Source of the DNA: Channa striata
Taxonomy: Eukaryota > Chordata > Actinopteri > Anabantiformes > Channidae
Assembly: GCA_033026295.1 (NCBI GenBank)
Contig: CM065182.1
Coordinates: 6,758,001 to 6,822,000 of the forward strand
DNA length: 64,000 nucleotides
Reading direction: 5' to 3'
Made by a program: the position numbers and the translations under genes. Under the pieces are notes generated by a model that did no database searches, had not been told where the DNA came from, and worked only from the letters and a program-made list of their open reading frames with translations. This document shows positions 37,601 through 49,400 of the stretch, one piece after another (position 1 is the first letter of the stretch; each line of letters opens with the position of its first letter).

Positions 37601-40433
37601 CAAATCATGTACTTTCAAACTGTACTAGCAACTAGGACTCATGCTAACATCAGCTGATGAAAACTGTTTGCTGCACCAATGCCAAAAGCCTTGATTGATT
37701 TCTTCCTAATAAATGTAGCAGCGTTATCATCAGCGCGCCATCTCAAACCAAAGTTTACAAACTAGATGCAATCAGACTAAGTAAAGAGAGAAAAAGAAAG
37801 TAGGAACATGTGCCAAAGTAAGATGCTCCCTTGCCTGTGGACTCTAATGAAGGACGGTCAGAAAAAGTAGAGCGCAGCAGCAGATAGCTAGTGGGAGAAG
37901 TGGACAGATAGATGGAGGAAGTATAAAGCACAGTATTGATTTTTGGTCTCATGTGGAGCCTGCCAGGATGCACACTGTGCTGCCCTTGTGTTCTCTGCTC
38001 AGCCGTAGACTGAACACTTCATTTTTCTGTCACTTATCCCAGCAGCTAATAGCAGCTGATGTGAACCTTCACATGTTCATGCTCGGTATCGTCCTTAAGT
38101 TACCATCAGGTTACCATCACCAGAGTGGCTTTATGTATTCAATGTTGCATTATAGAGTTTAATTGGCTCCTGCTGCAGCTGTTTTGAATTTGACCAATCA
38201 CAGTCTGACTTTCCCCAAAATCCTCCATTAACCAGCACTTTGTCCTGTCTCGCAGGAATCACAGGAAGTGCTGCTTTTATGATAATAGACCCAAAGAGCT
38301 GTGTGGTTTCATGGTTCGGGCTTGTTAGATTGTTTCTTGACTCTCAAACCAGGAGAAGTGCACACAGAATTGCAATGACTGCTAAATCATGGCAAGGTTT
38401 TAGAGGAGTCCACACAGTTTTTTTTAATGCAGATATTTTAGTTGCTTTTAACTGACTTTGTTTTTTCTGTTTCATGTTCACAGCTCAGACAGGCTTATTG
38501 ACAATGCAATAAGGTACTCTACACACACAGCGTCATTTCCATCACTTCAGAGAACATTACACTGACTAACACTAAATCACTGACTACTTACCTCACGCTA
38601 ACCTAAACTTTAACGTTACCCTTCACTAAGAAATGTGTTTCCTGATTTATTTGCCGTCATTTAACCAGGACGTCTCATTGAAACTGGAAATCTCTTTACA
38701 AGCGGGCAAGATAGCAGCCATAAGAAATCAACACGTCCGAAATACATACATAAATAATAAAAGAGAATGACAGCCATTCGAGCACAGTGGTCTCTCAAGA
38801 AAAACATTGACCTTTCTCCCTCACTGCATTTTTATAGTACTCTAAAAATCATTAATCGATATTAATGTAACTCATGTTTGAAAGTAAGCTGATCTGAATG
38901 ATGTATGTGCAGAGCTTAACACTACACGAAATGTTTGGCTACATTCAAAGTGAAGGGAATGTGTGTAACTGTGCAGTTATTGAGGAAATTGCTCAGTTAT
39001 ACTATTGCACTTATGTTGTTGTTGTCACTATAAGCACATAGCTCTTGTGGTAGTTAAATATGTGCATGTAGCGGTTTAGGACCTCATCATGTCAACAATG
39101 TAGCTGGATACATGTCACTTCCAATACAAACATGAACGTACACCATGAACATGAAAATTAGATCTGCTCAAAAGGTTGGAATTAAGCACTAAAGGCTTAT
39201 GGTGTCAACGTAACTTACTTTGAAAAAAGTTATATTATCTGGGTGTTTATCTATTAAGATAATCACATTGTCTTAATCAACTTAAACAGTGTGATATCCA
39301 CAATTACAACTTCAAAATGAACAAAATTATAATCTTCAAAGATCCACAAGTTTTTTTAAATAACCATTTCAATAAATTTTTATTGTTATGAGATACAGGT
39401 TCATTTAGCTTAAATCTGACCTTATCTGGAACTGAATTGTCTCAACACTAGCATGTAATCTACATTGTGGGGTGTTGTTCTTTGTGCAGAGATTAACTGT
39501 ACAGTAGGTCGCCGTGAGTGATCGTACAGGAGCACACACACATCTTTTTTATTTAACCAGTCCATCACACATTCAAGTATTTTTGCTTTTCAGCTGAAAA
39601 CGTTTAAAACTTGATGTGATGCTTGCCGAGCATTAATCCTTTGTGGCTTATTTCCTTCCAGTATTGCCATGGCTACCAAAGAGAACATCACATTTCAGCG
39701 TGGGATGTTGAAGTCCATTCAAACCAGGGTCACAACTTTGGCCAGTATCCTTATATAGTTTTGATATGATTCAAGTCATTATTCTTTACTGATTCTGACA
39801 AGCACTTCTGAACAAAAGGTATTTGTTATTGTTGCTGCTCTAACATTTGCCAAGATTTCCGTCTTATATTGTTGCTGTTTGTGATTGTGGTGGAGGAACA
39901 ACTTCAGGGTGTTTTCACCCCTTAATCCGGCTCAGATTAGTAACAAAACGTACAATTTACAGACCATTGATTGAAATCTGATTTGTTATCAAGTCGTTTC
40001 TAGAGACAGAGGAAGTATTATTTTCAGAATTAACTCTTGCTGAGCTCTTTATGCAAACACGTGATCACTATAGTCAGTATTGTAATGTGGCAGTTTTTTT
40101 TAGCATGCAGAGAAATTACTGAAAATATTTAGGATGTTAACACAGTCAAAACTGGTAAGACACACAAGAGAGACCACACCGTTAGAATCTGTTTGTTCCT
40201 CCTGCTGGTGTATTTTCCCTGCACGTTTCTGTGTCTTAGTCACTGCAAGCAAGGGAAATCCAACTTGGATCTTAATTATTTCCTTTACCACACTTCTCCG
40301 CCCCTCAGATCGTTTCCCCACCATCAACAGTCTCATCCAGAAAATCAATTTGCGCAAGAGGCGGGACTCTTTAATTCTAGGCGGGGTGATTGGCATCTGC
40401 ACCATTCTCCTATTGCTGTACAGTTTCCACTGA
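32751..40433 (+). CDS. gosr1: Golgi SNAP receptor complex member 1 (GOS28), 9 coding exons
   Basis: Exons: 32751-32778, 33360-33480, 34797-34872, 35071-35178, 35366-35457, 37396-37470, 38484-38513, 39662-39744 and 40309-40433. All are GT-AG and in phase, giving 245 residues (human GOSR1 is about 250). GOS28 is a Qb-SNARE that pairs with syntaxin-5 and other SNAREs for ER-Golgi and intra-Golgi fusion. The N-terminus starts WEDLRKQARQLENELDLKL after the first exon. The SNARE motif covers roughly residues 155-220 (RLIDNAI, IAMATKENITFQRGMLKSIQ, FPTINSLIQKINLRKRRDS), and a C-terminal anchor LILGGVIGICTILLLLYSFH ends the protein. Exon 7 is only 30 nt. The exon 8 donor is GTATCC, weaker than the others but in phase. 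Poly(A) signals lie at 40795-40805. Confidence 0.95.
33889..33946 (+). repeat. LINE/SINE 3'-tail-like repeat with TCTTA units, gosr1 intron 2
   Basis: TTTCCCCACTGTGGGATCAATAAAG followed by repeated TCTTA units (given here only in part) resembles a frequent fish retroelement tail. The 5' portion is missing or too decayed to see. Confidence 0.55.
34531..34640. repeat. Compound (CT)n-(TA)n microsatellite, gosr1 intron 2
   Basis: A CT tract with one interruption covers 34531-34572 and is followed directly by about 33 TA units. It lies about 150 bp before the exon 3 acceptor. Open frames across it on both strands are repeat artefacts. Confidence 0.95.
38643..38750 (+). repeat. Fragment of a widespread dispersed repeat, gosr1 intron 7
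   Basis: ATTTAACCAGGACGTCTCAT, then TTGAAACTGGAAATCTCTTT and GGCAAGATAGCAGC, resemble a repeat family common in fish and amphibian genomes (recalled form: TTTAACCAGG, AAGTC, CATTGAGAT, CAAGA, GGCAAGA). Only a short, decayed piece is present. Confidence 0.5.
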
Positions 40434-41751
40434 TTCGTTGGTTAAACAACACATAAATGATGTCTGTTGTTACTCAAACATCTCTTGCTGCCAAGACATT
40501 TATTGTACATTTCCATATGCTCCTCCTTCTATTGTAATATACTCTCCTTAAACAATTTTAAAAAATCAAGGGTTTTAATTTGAAAGGAAAACTATCCTGC
40601 ATAAAGAGTCTTCAGACGATTTCATCTCTCACTTTAGAGGGAGTTTACTGTTTATTACGTTTCCGTCTGGGAATTTACATATTGCTGCTTATATGCTGTT
40701 GTAATTTTAACTCTTTTTAAATGTATAAAGTAATATTTTACTGGGATTATGTACCGTTTATGTGGTCATTTTTTATTTAGAATCAGCAGTGCCTAATAAA
40801 ATAAAAGTGAGCTCATGTTCAAGTCTATCATGCTCATTCAGCTTTATTTCAGACATGCAGAACTATGGCACATTAAACCATTCATACAGTATAAATGTAT
40901 AAACATCAACATCAGAGTGCCAAGAACAGTGCATACAGGGAGAACGACTCCATTCATATTTTGCAGTATATTGTAAACATAACAAGGTGTTAAGAGATCA
41001 GGGCGGTAGAAGAATCTGTTCCGTTTATCAGAGTAGAGCGCAAAGCAAGATATCACACTATGATGATGGCAGCAGGGCATTGTCGAGATAAACATACATG
41101 ACTTTTAAAGTTGATGTAAACAGTGTATGAAATGAGCTTATACATCTTCCCACAGCCACACTAAGTCTCTGTGCTGAGCAAAAAGAAGAATCCGTTCGTA
41201 CTTTGGTGTTAGGGGAAACAGAGCAGGCAGTGGCTGTGTTACAGACTAGAGCTGCACTGGTTTTTTTTTTTTATCTGAGAATAATAGGATGTCTTCACAT
41301 CTTGTCTAATCGTATGTGTTCATCTTTCGATGGTGGTGTTTATCATCTTCAAATTTTTTCTCTGTTCTAATTATCAAAGAGTAGTGCTGTCCGATTGTCA
41401 GTTTGTCGGGCCGGTGTGTATTTCAGTGCACCTCTAGTGTGGACTATGACTACATACTGTCTCCACACAGTGTGCTGTGTGATGATCCAGCACAGCAACT
41501 GTGTGTAGCTCTTACCTTCCTTCCTTTGTTCCTGAGTTTGTGGGGTTATTGAACATGTGAGTGTTGCAAGAAAAAAAGAGAAACAGCCCGTGATTTCTTT
41601 CCTCTTTCATTCTTTTGTCCATGTTAGTCTCTACAACGTTTCAAATCAGATTTTGTGCTTTTCCACCTTCCAAATAGCATCCCTCATTCTCCTCTCTTCT
41701 GTGCAAATAGGAGATCAGATGGCATTTGAACGACTCCTTCCTGCCCGCAGT
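40434..41751. other. Convergent 3' UTRs of gosr1 and trarg1-like
   Basis: gosr1 poly(A) signals at 40795-40800 and 40800-40805 on the plus strand face a minus-strand AATAAA at 40843-40848 that would terminate the trarg1-like mRNA after a 3' UTR of about 0.9 kb. No other coding sequence is seen. Confidence 0.6.
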
Positions 41752-42561
41752 TCACTGCTGCATCTCTGACAGATGGAGAAAAGAGACATTTAGTTACACG
41801 GCTTCTCACTGAGCTTCCTGTGTTTTATGCCGTGAGTTCATACCTATTGTAAACACTATGAAGATGATGACAGCCACACCCAGCAGCATTGCCAGACAGC
41901 TGAGCAGCATAGACAGACGCCCATACTTTCTTGCTCCTTCAATATCTCCTGTATGGAGAACAGATCTTGACTAGAGGGAAGAAGAGAATAAATGGAAGTG
42001 ATGAGCAATTAGTTCCTAGAAGCAGCATCACTGTAATGCCTGAAAAGTCTGATTCCACTTGTACTGGAACAAACCCAACTGTCTGGAGCACAGACAGAGA
42101 CGGGCTGATAATAATTGACACTGTGTTATAATGAAGAATATTAAAGCTGTAAAACTCACCACATTTGCGTACCACAAGGCACAAATGTTGAGCGGCACAG
42201 CGGGGCAGAAACAGGACAACACGGCGAGCCAGAGGTAGGTCGAGGGCAGGGACCCGGGCGGCACCGGAGAGGGCAGCGGGCCCAGGCTGAGCCGGGACAG
42301 GGAGTTGGGTGGGGTCGCCAGCTGCCCGACGGAGCCCGACTTTAGCGGGGATCTGTGTCCGTTCTGGTCCGCATCCAGCGACCGGACGCTGCCCCTGATG
42401 TTGAGGGAGAAGGAGTCGGACGGTTTGATGTTGCTCTGGCCGGTGGGCTCCGTGGTCGCGGTGCTCAAAAGCTTTTCCGTGTCTTGGAAGTCGGTGGGAT
42501 TGGAAACTTCCCTTTCGCCCAGTGCACTCTTCCCAAAGGCAGCATCGGTGTTGATAGCCAT
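41752..42561 (-). CDS. trarg1: Dispanin-family membrane protein, TRARG1 (TUSC5)-like
   Basis: Coding exons in transcript order: 42561-42160, 41970-41844 and 41765-41752. Splices are in phase and give 180 residues (human TRARG1 about 177). Residues 1-105 are polar and proline/serine-rich. Then comes a CD225/dispanin region: a first hydrophobic segment about 107-130 containing LAVLSCFCPAVPLN, a conserved loop with GDIEGARKYGRLS, and a second segment about 153-177 (LLSCLAMLLGVAVIIFIVFT) ending EMQQ. Human TRARG1 helps insulin-driven sorting of GLUT4 in fat cells. PRRT2 and TMEM233 share this domain, but length, the Ser-rich arm and linkage to LIAT1 favour TRARG1. An acceptor-like CAG ends two bases before the ATG, so an untranslated first exon farther right is likely. 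Confidence 0.72.
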
Positions 42562-42779
42562 CACTGAAAGAAAGAGAAATCTCCAAGTTTTGTTATTTGT
42601 CTGATCGAGCCGCTTTCCTGTGGATGGGGATGCTGAAGAGTCTTCTTTAGATGTTCTCCATTGGGGGTCATCAGATTAAATATTATAAATTCAGAGAGAC
42701 TAATCCCTACGAGGCAACCTATTTAATTAAGCAGTCCAACTCCATCAAAATTCCTTATTGATGGGCGAGTTGTTATTGA

Positions 42780-43140
42780 TGTCTGAGTCTCTCTCGCGTT
42801 GAGTTGGCGGTTGAGCGTCCGGACGCACGCCTTGCCTTTTACCCCCCCACCCCCCACCCCCCCTCTATTATGTAGTGAAGTATTACCGCATCCTTACATC
42901 TCCCGGGCACATCCCCAGTGTCTGAGGCCTCCTTATGCAGCGGGCGAGGCGCGTGTGACAATGCAAAAACAACAGTCCGACCGTTCGCAGCGAGCGGTGC
43001 GTAAAAGCTCTCCATTTACGCGCGGAGGCCACAGCTGGATCGGCCTGTGCGGGAGCGCACAGGGTGTGTGCGGGCAAGTGAACGGCGGAGAGAGAGGAAG
43101 GAAGGTGGACTCCGTGAATCCCACGCCCTGCTGACTCACG
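42780..43140. promoter_or_regulatory. GC/CpG-rich block upstream of trarg1-like, with C7-C6-C7 runs
   Basis: This CpG-rich stretch begins about 220 bp upstream of the trarg1-like start and probably contains its promoter and untranslated exon. At 42842-42863, three long C runs separated by single A bases make long G runs on the gene's sense strand, a candidate G-quadruplex. Overlapping open frames on both strands reflect base composition. No transcript evidence is available. Confidence 0.4.
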
Positions 43141-45307
43141 TCCAGCTGTAAAGTCATGCTCCTGAAGCCTGTCACTAGATCTTCCACTTGTATAAAATGA
43201 CCCCCAGAACTCCACCTGCTCCTTAAATCTTACATTGTGTGTCTATTTATAAAAATGATCTCTAACTATCGACAAAATTGATTAATTAATTAAAAAATTT
43301 CCCATCCTTCATCTTATCTGGCTATTAATTCATCGATAAAACAAATTAAGAATTTGTATTTGTATTTCCACTTTGTGCAGGGAAAAAATCGTTAATCTGG
43401 CAGCTGGAGTCATGACTGCAGATCGAAGTGTTGAGATCCTCTAAAGGGATATTAGCAAAATGTACTTCAGTAATAGCTCATGATGCAAGAAAATAAACAC
43501 TATGAGTGTTACAGTGATAAATATATTTTTTAATATATTGTGTAGGAATATCTAGCTGTTGCTGGCCAAGGTGATTTTACTGTCTATCTCATGTTATATC
43601 TGTAAAGCATCTAGCATCTAAAGCTGCCAAATAAAGGTAATGTAGTAAACAGTAACAGTAACCTAATGTACCATTGAAGAAGTGCCTCAAATTGTTACTT
43701 TGATATTTGAGTTAATGGCTGGAAAATCTAATGGATTATTATAGATTAACTACAGTTGCATCCAGCACAATAATTTCTTAATAAAATAACCAGAACATCT
43801 TTTAAAACTTTTGCTTGTATATATTCCTGATAATGTTTTTGTGCTTTTACATACGTGAAATTAACATATTCAAACCATCCTCGACTTTCTGTCAGGGAAA
43901 AATGTCAGGGTTAATTTTACATTAATGTGTGCTGTATGATCACATAAATACCAAAATAAATGTACTTAAACAATGCTAGAATAAAGTGTAACTACTATTT
44001 ATTGTTGTTTACAACAGGTGGACACCATCCCTTTAAATAACAGGAGGACACATTCTCAAAATCAGTGTATCAGAAATCCATTTCAGAGTTATGATCATCC
44101 TCTGAGTTTTCCCTTGTTTGTCCCACAACAATCTACATCCTGTTGTATATTTAATTTATGGACATTTGAGCATTATTTATAACGATTAAATTATAATCAA
44201 CCACCACATCTGAGGTTTAATAGGATCCACACTGTGCAGAAACAATCCAGTCTGGCTTTATATTCCTCAGTGTCCTGCAATAAAACAAAAGCGTTTGTCA
44301 TTTTAACCTCTGCAGAGGTTCTTCCGCCATCTAGCGGAGATTTTTAGAAACTGCACCAAAAATGAGATGTTCAACGTTTACAAGCCGGAAAATCCTTGTT
44401 GGTCAGAATATTTTATTGCACTTTTTTATGTTACTGGTGAGTTTCCTGTGAAACTATATGGTCTGTGAAGGAACCCCTGAACATGCTTTTAAAGCCTTTG
44501 GAGCGGACTTTAAGTGCGTTTTTGCTCCTTATCTCTTATATGTTACATTAATCTTACAGGGTTTATGCAGCCTATACTAAATGTCAGTTGTCAAAGTTGT
44601 GTTTATGTGGTTATTCTACACCTGATGCCATCACTGTGACACTTAATTAATTCTGTCTTGTTGCCCTTTCCTTACAGTTAAAAGGATTAAGGCCTGATAT
44701 ATTTTATAATGATTTTATATTTGTGTGCACTTGCCTACTAACTATCACCAGATTTCAGCAGACATCTTTGTCCCTGTTGGTCATGCTACAAATCATGTGT
44801 AAAACCCTCTGGTGAAGTTTATTTCAATTCTGCCAGGAGGAGAGCTGCAGGTTTGTGCATGTGTGTGAGTCTGTTCTCAGCAGCGCCTCTGCAGGACTTA
44901 AACAACCTGCTCACATGTGGCTTTTTCAAACTACAGGAGAGTCATGATGAAGGAACAAACCTTAAAATGTTAACTTTAGTTAGTCTTAACTTTAGTGGGG
45001 GATTTCACCACACATAAAATAAAAATCTAGCAAGAAGTAAATAAAATTGAAATTAAAAAGATATAACCAATATAAAACATTAGAATAACAGGATAAGTAT
45101 TAAAATGAATATTAACAAATCACAAAAAAGTTATCAAAACAAACAAAACAGGAAAATGCTTCACACCTTGATTGTACAGATCAACAGGAAGTTGAATCCC
45201 AGGTTTGTGCTTCTTCATGTGTTTTAGTGTCAATAGTTTATTGTCAATTATGTGCAGTAACAATAACTTTGAAGACTTTGTGTTGTTTGTGTTTTATTGT
45301 AAGAGAA

Positions 45308-45490
45308 TCATCCGTATCTGCTTATCCAGTTCAGGGTCATGGGGGGGCTGGAGCCTTCACATTCACACCTATTGGCACTTTAGATTCACAGATGAATCTA
45401 ACGTTCATATCTTTTGACTGTAGGAGGAAACCGGAGTACCCAAAGGAAACCCACGCAAGCACTGGGAGAACATGGAAAGGCCACAGCCTT
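45308..45490 (+). repeat. Fish dispersed repeat, copy 1
   Basis: GCTTATCCAGTTCAGGGTCA, GGGGGGGCTGGAGCC, TTCACATTCACACCTA, TTTTGACTGTAGGAGGAAAC and CCCACGCAAGCACTGGGAGA appear in the order I recall for a very common teleost repeat. It is degraded, with internal deletions. The 90-codon open frame across it is not a gene. Confidence 0.7.
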
Positions 45491-46350
45491 ATGTCATAAG
45501 TCAATTATAAACACATGGTGGGGAAAAAACTAACCATTAAATCCAGTATACAGCATCCAGGCACCATTTGCTAAAATTACACAGATAAACATTATGTGTC
45601 TCTGAATGTGTCTTTTATTTGACTGACATAAAAGCTTCTTAGGAATTTCAAAAGAGATGAAGAAAGCTGCTTTATGCAAGTTTCTGTAAGAAAATGAACC
45701 ACTTTAAAGTGAGCTACATTTGACTAAATGATTAAAGTTCACACATCTAATGTTATGTTATGTTCACACACAATAGGCATGTGCCTATATTATTTATACA
45801 TAAAAGATACTTTGTTAATAATGTGCTTCAGAATTGGACAATCTCAGTTTACTTTACAGCTTTTTTTGTCTCCGTTTCCTGCTTTTACTATCCTCCTTCA
45901 ACTGCGGCTGAGCAGATAAACACAAAGGACTAACACAACTTTGGAAGATTCCTGCTTGGTTTGATTAACACAGACAGCTGAAGCTTTGCATTGGCCCCAG
46001 AAAACATTTTAAAGCTACATTACAAAGGGATTTCGTGTGACCTGGAGGAATAATCACGGGCAAACAGTTTCAACAGTGTTGTTTTAATACGTGCTTGGGA
46101 AAAAAAACGTTCTTTACACAGGAAAATACAACAATGATGACTCAAATGTGGCAGGTTATTAAAAACCTGGTCTGACTTCTGAGTGTGTGAAAAAACCACC
46201 CTCCTCAGTTCTCTTCCCAGCACCCCAGATCAGCTTCCTCTTCCTGAGTCATCGGGGCAGGGCTGACCAGAGCAGTTCTTCAGCTGGCAGCTTTAGCATG
46301 TGTACAGGAACATAAAGCTTGCCAGTGAAGAACTGCTGTGTGTCAGCCAT

Positions 46351-46449
46351 TCAGTGCCAAGTGTGAGGGTGCGCCGGGAGTCCGTCTGGACTCATGGGCG
46401 GCCCGGTAGCGACCGTTTGTCCCTGTGCCTGCTTCAGGTGCACATAGTC
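46351..46449 (-). CDS. Possible terminal coding exon of an unknown gene
   Basis: On the minus strand, a pyrimidine-rich stretch ending TCTTCTCTTTCTGCAG is followed by a 32-codon open frame and TGA, starting DYVHLKQAQGQTVATGPPMS and ending AHPHTWH. The acceptor is strong and the peptide looks plausible, but I recognise no family and found no upstream exon with a matching phase. It may be chance. Confidence 0.2.
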   Translation of the reverse strand, partial: DYVHLKQAQGQTVATGPPMSPDGLPAHPHTWH

Positions 46450-49400
46450 CTGCAGAAAGAGAAGACAAGATGGTTTAACGTCCCTTCGCAACTCCCTGCT
46501 CTGGCAGTGTGGGCGTGAGGCCGCCCGCAGCCACTCGCACATGAACACGGTTAAGTGGGTGCAGTCGAGCCACAGTGTATGCCGTGAGCTGCGAGTAAAT
46601 GGGGAAATGAGCTGATATGTAACAACGAATGGAAAAATGCACACAATATCATGCGTCAGACTATCCGGAGGAATACATGCATCAGCAGCTCTGCTCTGCA
46701 CGCTAAGGAATTCTTAGAAATTCTCTTACTTGTGATGCTCAAAATCACAGACCGGCCTGTTTTTTTTTTTTTTTTTTTTTTTTTGTCAGTTACCGTGGTT
46801 ACATAGCATGAGCAAGAGGAAATGAAGAGGAGTATACAGCCTCTGAAAAGAGAGATCCTGGAATCCTTTCAGAGGTCCAGACAGTTTTGGTTGTTTTTTG
46901 TATTAATCCACAAAGTTCTAAAAGTCTAAAGCGAAAACTGTGTCTGCACCTGATTTTCTTCCGACATGTTAAAGGGGACTTGTGGCTGTCTCACCCTTTG
47001 TCAGCCTAAGTAACTGATATGAGCACGAAGCTAAGACAGTTACAGCTGCGACAGGCAAGGTTTGGAAATGAAGAAACTGTGCAACCTCCAATGCAGAATC
47101 TGTCCTATCATGCACATGCATCTCCTGGAAAGGAAACATTTCTTGTCATTTCACTACGATTTAACACCTTCTCCTTGACTTAGATGTTTTGCTTTCATTG
47201 GACATTCAAATTTACATGTAAGCAAGCCTGATGCTGCGTCAAAGCTGCAGGCGTCTTAGGAACCTCGTTGCCTGTGACTCCCAGGGTTCTGCTTTCTCTG
47301 ACTGGACAGAACAGCGAGCCGTGCACTGTTTCCAGGGCAAGAGAAGTTATGGGGCATATATCTCAACATATGAAGATATTCTCATCAGCCTCAGCTGGAT
47401 GTTGCGCTGCACTAGTTTGCAAATGTCATCACGTCAGCACAGTAACTCAGAGGGCGTACAGGGTTAATATTATAAGCTGCTAAACATTTGCATGCAGATA
47501 TTAGCGAGATTCACTCTACGCTTTCCTCTTGTTTTCAGTTATCCCTCTCTTTTTGGGGGGTATTTGGGGGATTTTAATTACACAGTTGGACAGCCTCTAA
47601 GTGACAGTGTTTGAAGCTGAGTTGGAAATCAAAGTAAATAAAACATGTGCAATGAGGTTAAACGTACTGAAAGATGACTAACACATGCAAAGCAGGTCTG
47701 TGTTTTTGCTGGTTTTTCAGAGAATGTAATCTTGAGGTGATCTCCTCGGCTTGACAATGAGTAACACATGCTGTACACATTCCTGCAGGAAGAACCAGAA
47801 TAATAATGCATTTTAGCGCCTTCTAGCCCATAGCCCGGCCACCGCAGGGGAAGGCGGCTCACAATCGATGCGACAAGTAAACGTTAGCACTGCAATAAGA
47901 GCAAATGATTTTGTCCCGCAACTAGTTTGGATTTAGCTTCAGCATCATCCTGAGTGTCTTTTCCAGATGCGCAAGAGTGAGCCACAACATGAAGGCTACA
48001 CAGGTTGTGCAAGAAAAAAAAACACGAGAATGATTTTCTCTCACTTCCTGATAAATGTATCTACGCCACTTATCAGACTTTTTTCTAAAGTGGGTGAGTC
48101 ATCAGGCGCTCTGACGGCCTGTTCTGACTCGTCAATGAAAAAGATTCCCATAAATAAATCTACTCTTATCTTCTTTAAAACCACTGAAAGAAATCTGTCA
48201 CTGCTAAGCCACATGTGCACCAGTTTCACAGTCAAAAAAAGTCTCATAAATCAAAAATAGCTGATATTTTTAATTGTGGATGAAAGTCAGGGGATCCTCC
48301 TCTAGGGGCCACGAAAGACTTTATATTTCATAGAAATTCCCCAAATGCCCTTTGGGAACAGTTAATCTTGAGTTCTCAGTAAGTAATTGATTATTTTTCC
48401 CTAAATTCGAGGCTAATTCCTCAGAAACTTTAAAGATTTTACTCAAAATAACCTTGTGGTGCCCTGGAGGAAACAACAGGAGAATAACTCGACACCACTG
48501 ATACTAAATTTCACGATCTGCTTTAACCCACGGAGACAATATTAAGCAGGTCTAATAAAAACGGCAGGAGGCCTGATTCGACATAATACTTTGGAGTGAC
48601 TGTGGCAAACTCCTGGGCAGCGGGTCCTTAACAACAAAAGAAGGCCAGAACCCATCGCCGCTAATTTACCACATGCGCACGAACAAACGTTACAGCCTGA
48701 ATGCAGCGAGGGAGGAGGAGGAGGTACAGTGGAAGTCCTCGGGCCACACACTGGACCACTGACAGTCATAACCAGGACTGAATTAGTTATTTGTTCCATA
48801 GCGTGCCACTCCCTCCACAAATAGTGACTCTGTAGTTTTATGTCCACAATGAGAGGCAGTGTTGATCCCAACTCTTTTGCTGTGCCACTCTCTCCCATAT
48901 CTCTTCTTTTTTGTCTTCCCTGACTCGTCCGTCCTTTCCACCCTCTCTCTTGGTCAGATCAGACTGTCCTGCATTCCTGACATTCCAGCTGCATATGTTA
49001 GAAATTCCATCCGGCTGCTGTGGCCGCACACGGTCTCTTCCACTCCTTCTTTTCCATCCCTCTCTCCTTCACCCAATCTCTCTATATTCTACATCTGGCA
49101 CGCACCAGCAGAGGCGGACGTGGCTTCGCTGTCAGGTTCACCCTCACCTCCCCTCTGGCTTTTTTTTTTTTTTATGCAGCTCATTCCTCCTCCTTTCTTT
49201 TTTCTGTCTGTCTTAAGCAAGAGAGTCAGACAGAGCCACATGACAGCCAGTGTGGAAGGCCTTGAGACAAGCTTTTATACACAGGGCAACAGTGTAAAAA
49301 GAGATAACACTCAGGTCTAACACACAAAAGACTGAGCTTTTCTGGAACTCTGGACGGCCACACAATGGAGCTGAAGAGGCAGGATATATGTGTCCGAGAC

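Noticed and set aside
41939..42586. 215-codon minus-strand open frame over the trarg1-like first exon
   Set aside because: It is another frame of the same exon; the frame encoding the dispanin motif splices correctly and this one does not.
46760..46784. 25-nt T run as a possible poly(A) tail of a processed pseudogene on the minus strand
   Set aside because: No coding-like sequence or target duplication was found next to it.
48838..49320. Overlapping 60-150-codon frames on both strands
   Set aside because: Pyrimidine-rich sequence with few stops by chance; includes a T homopolymer and no protein signature.
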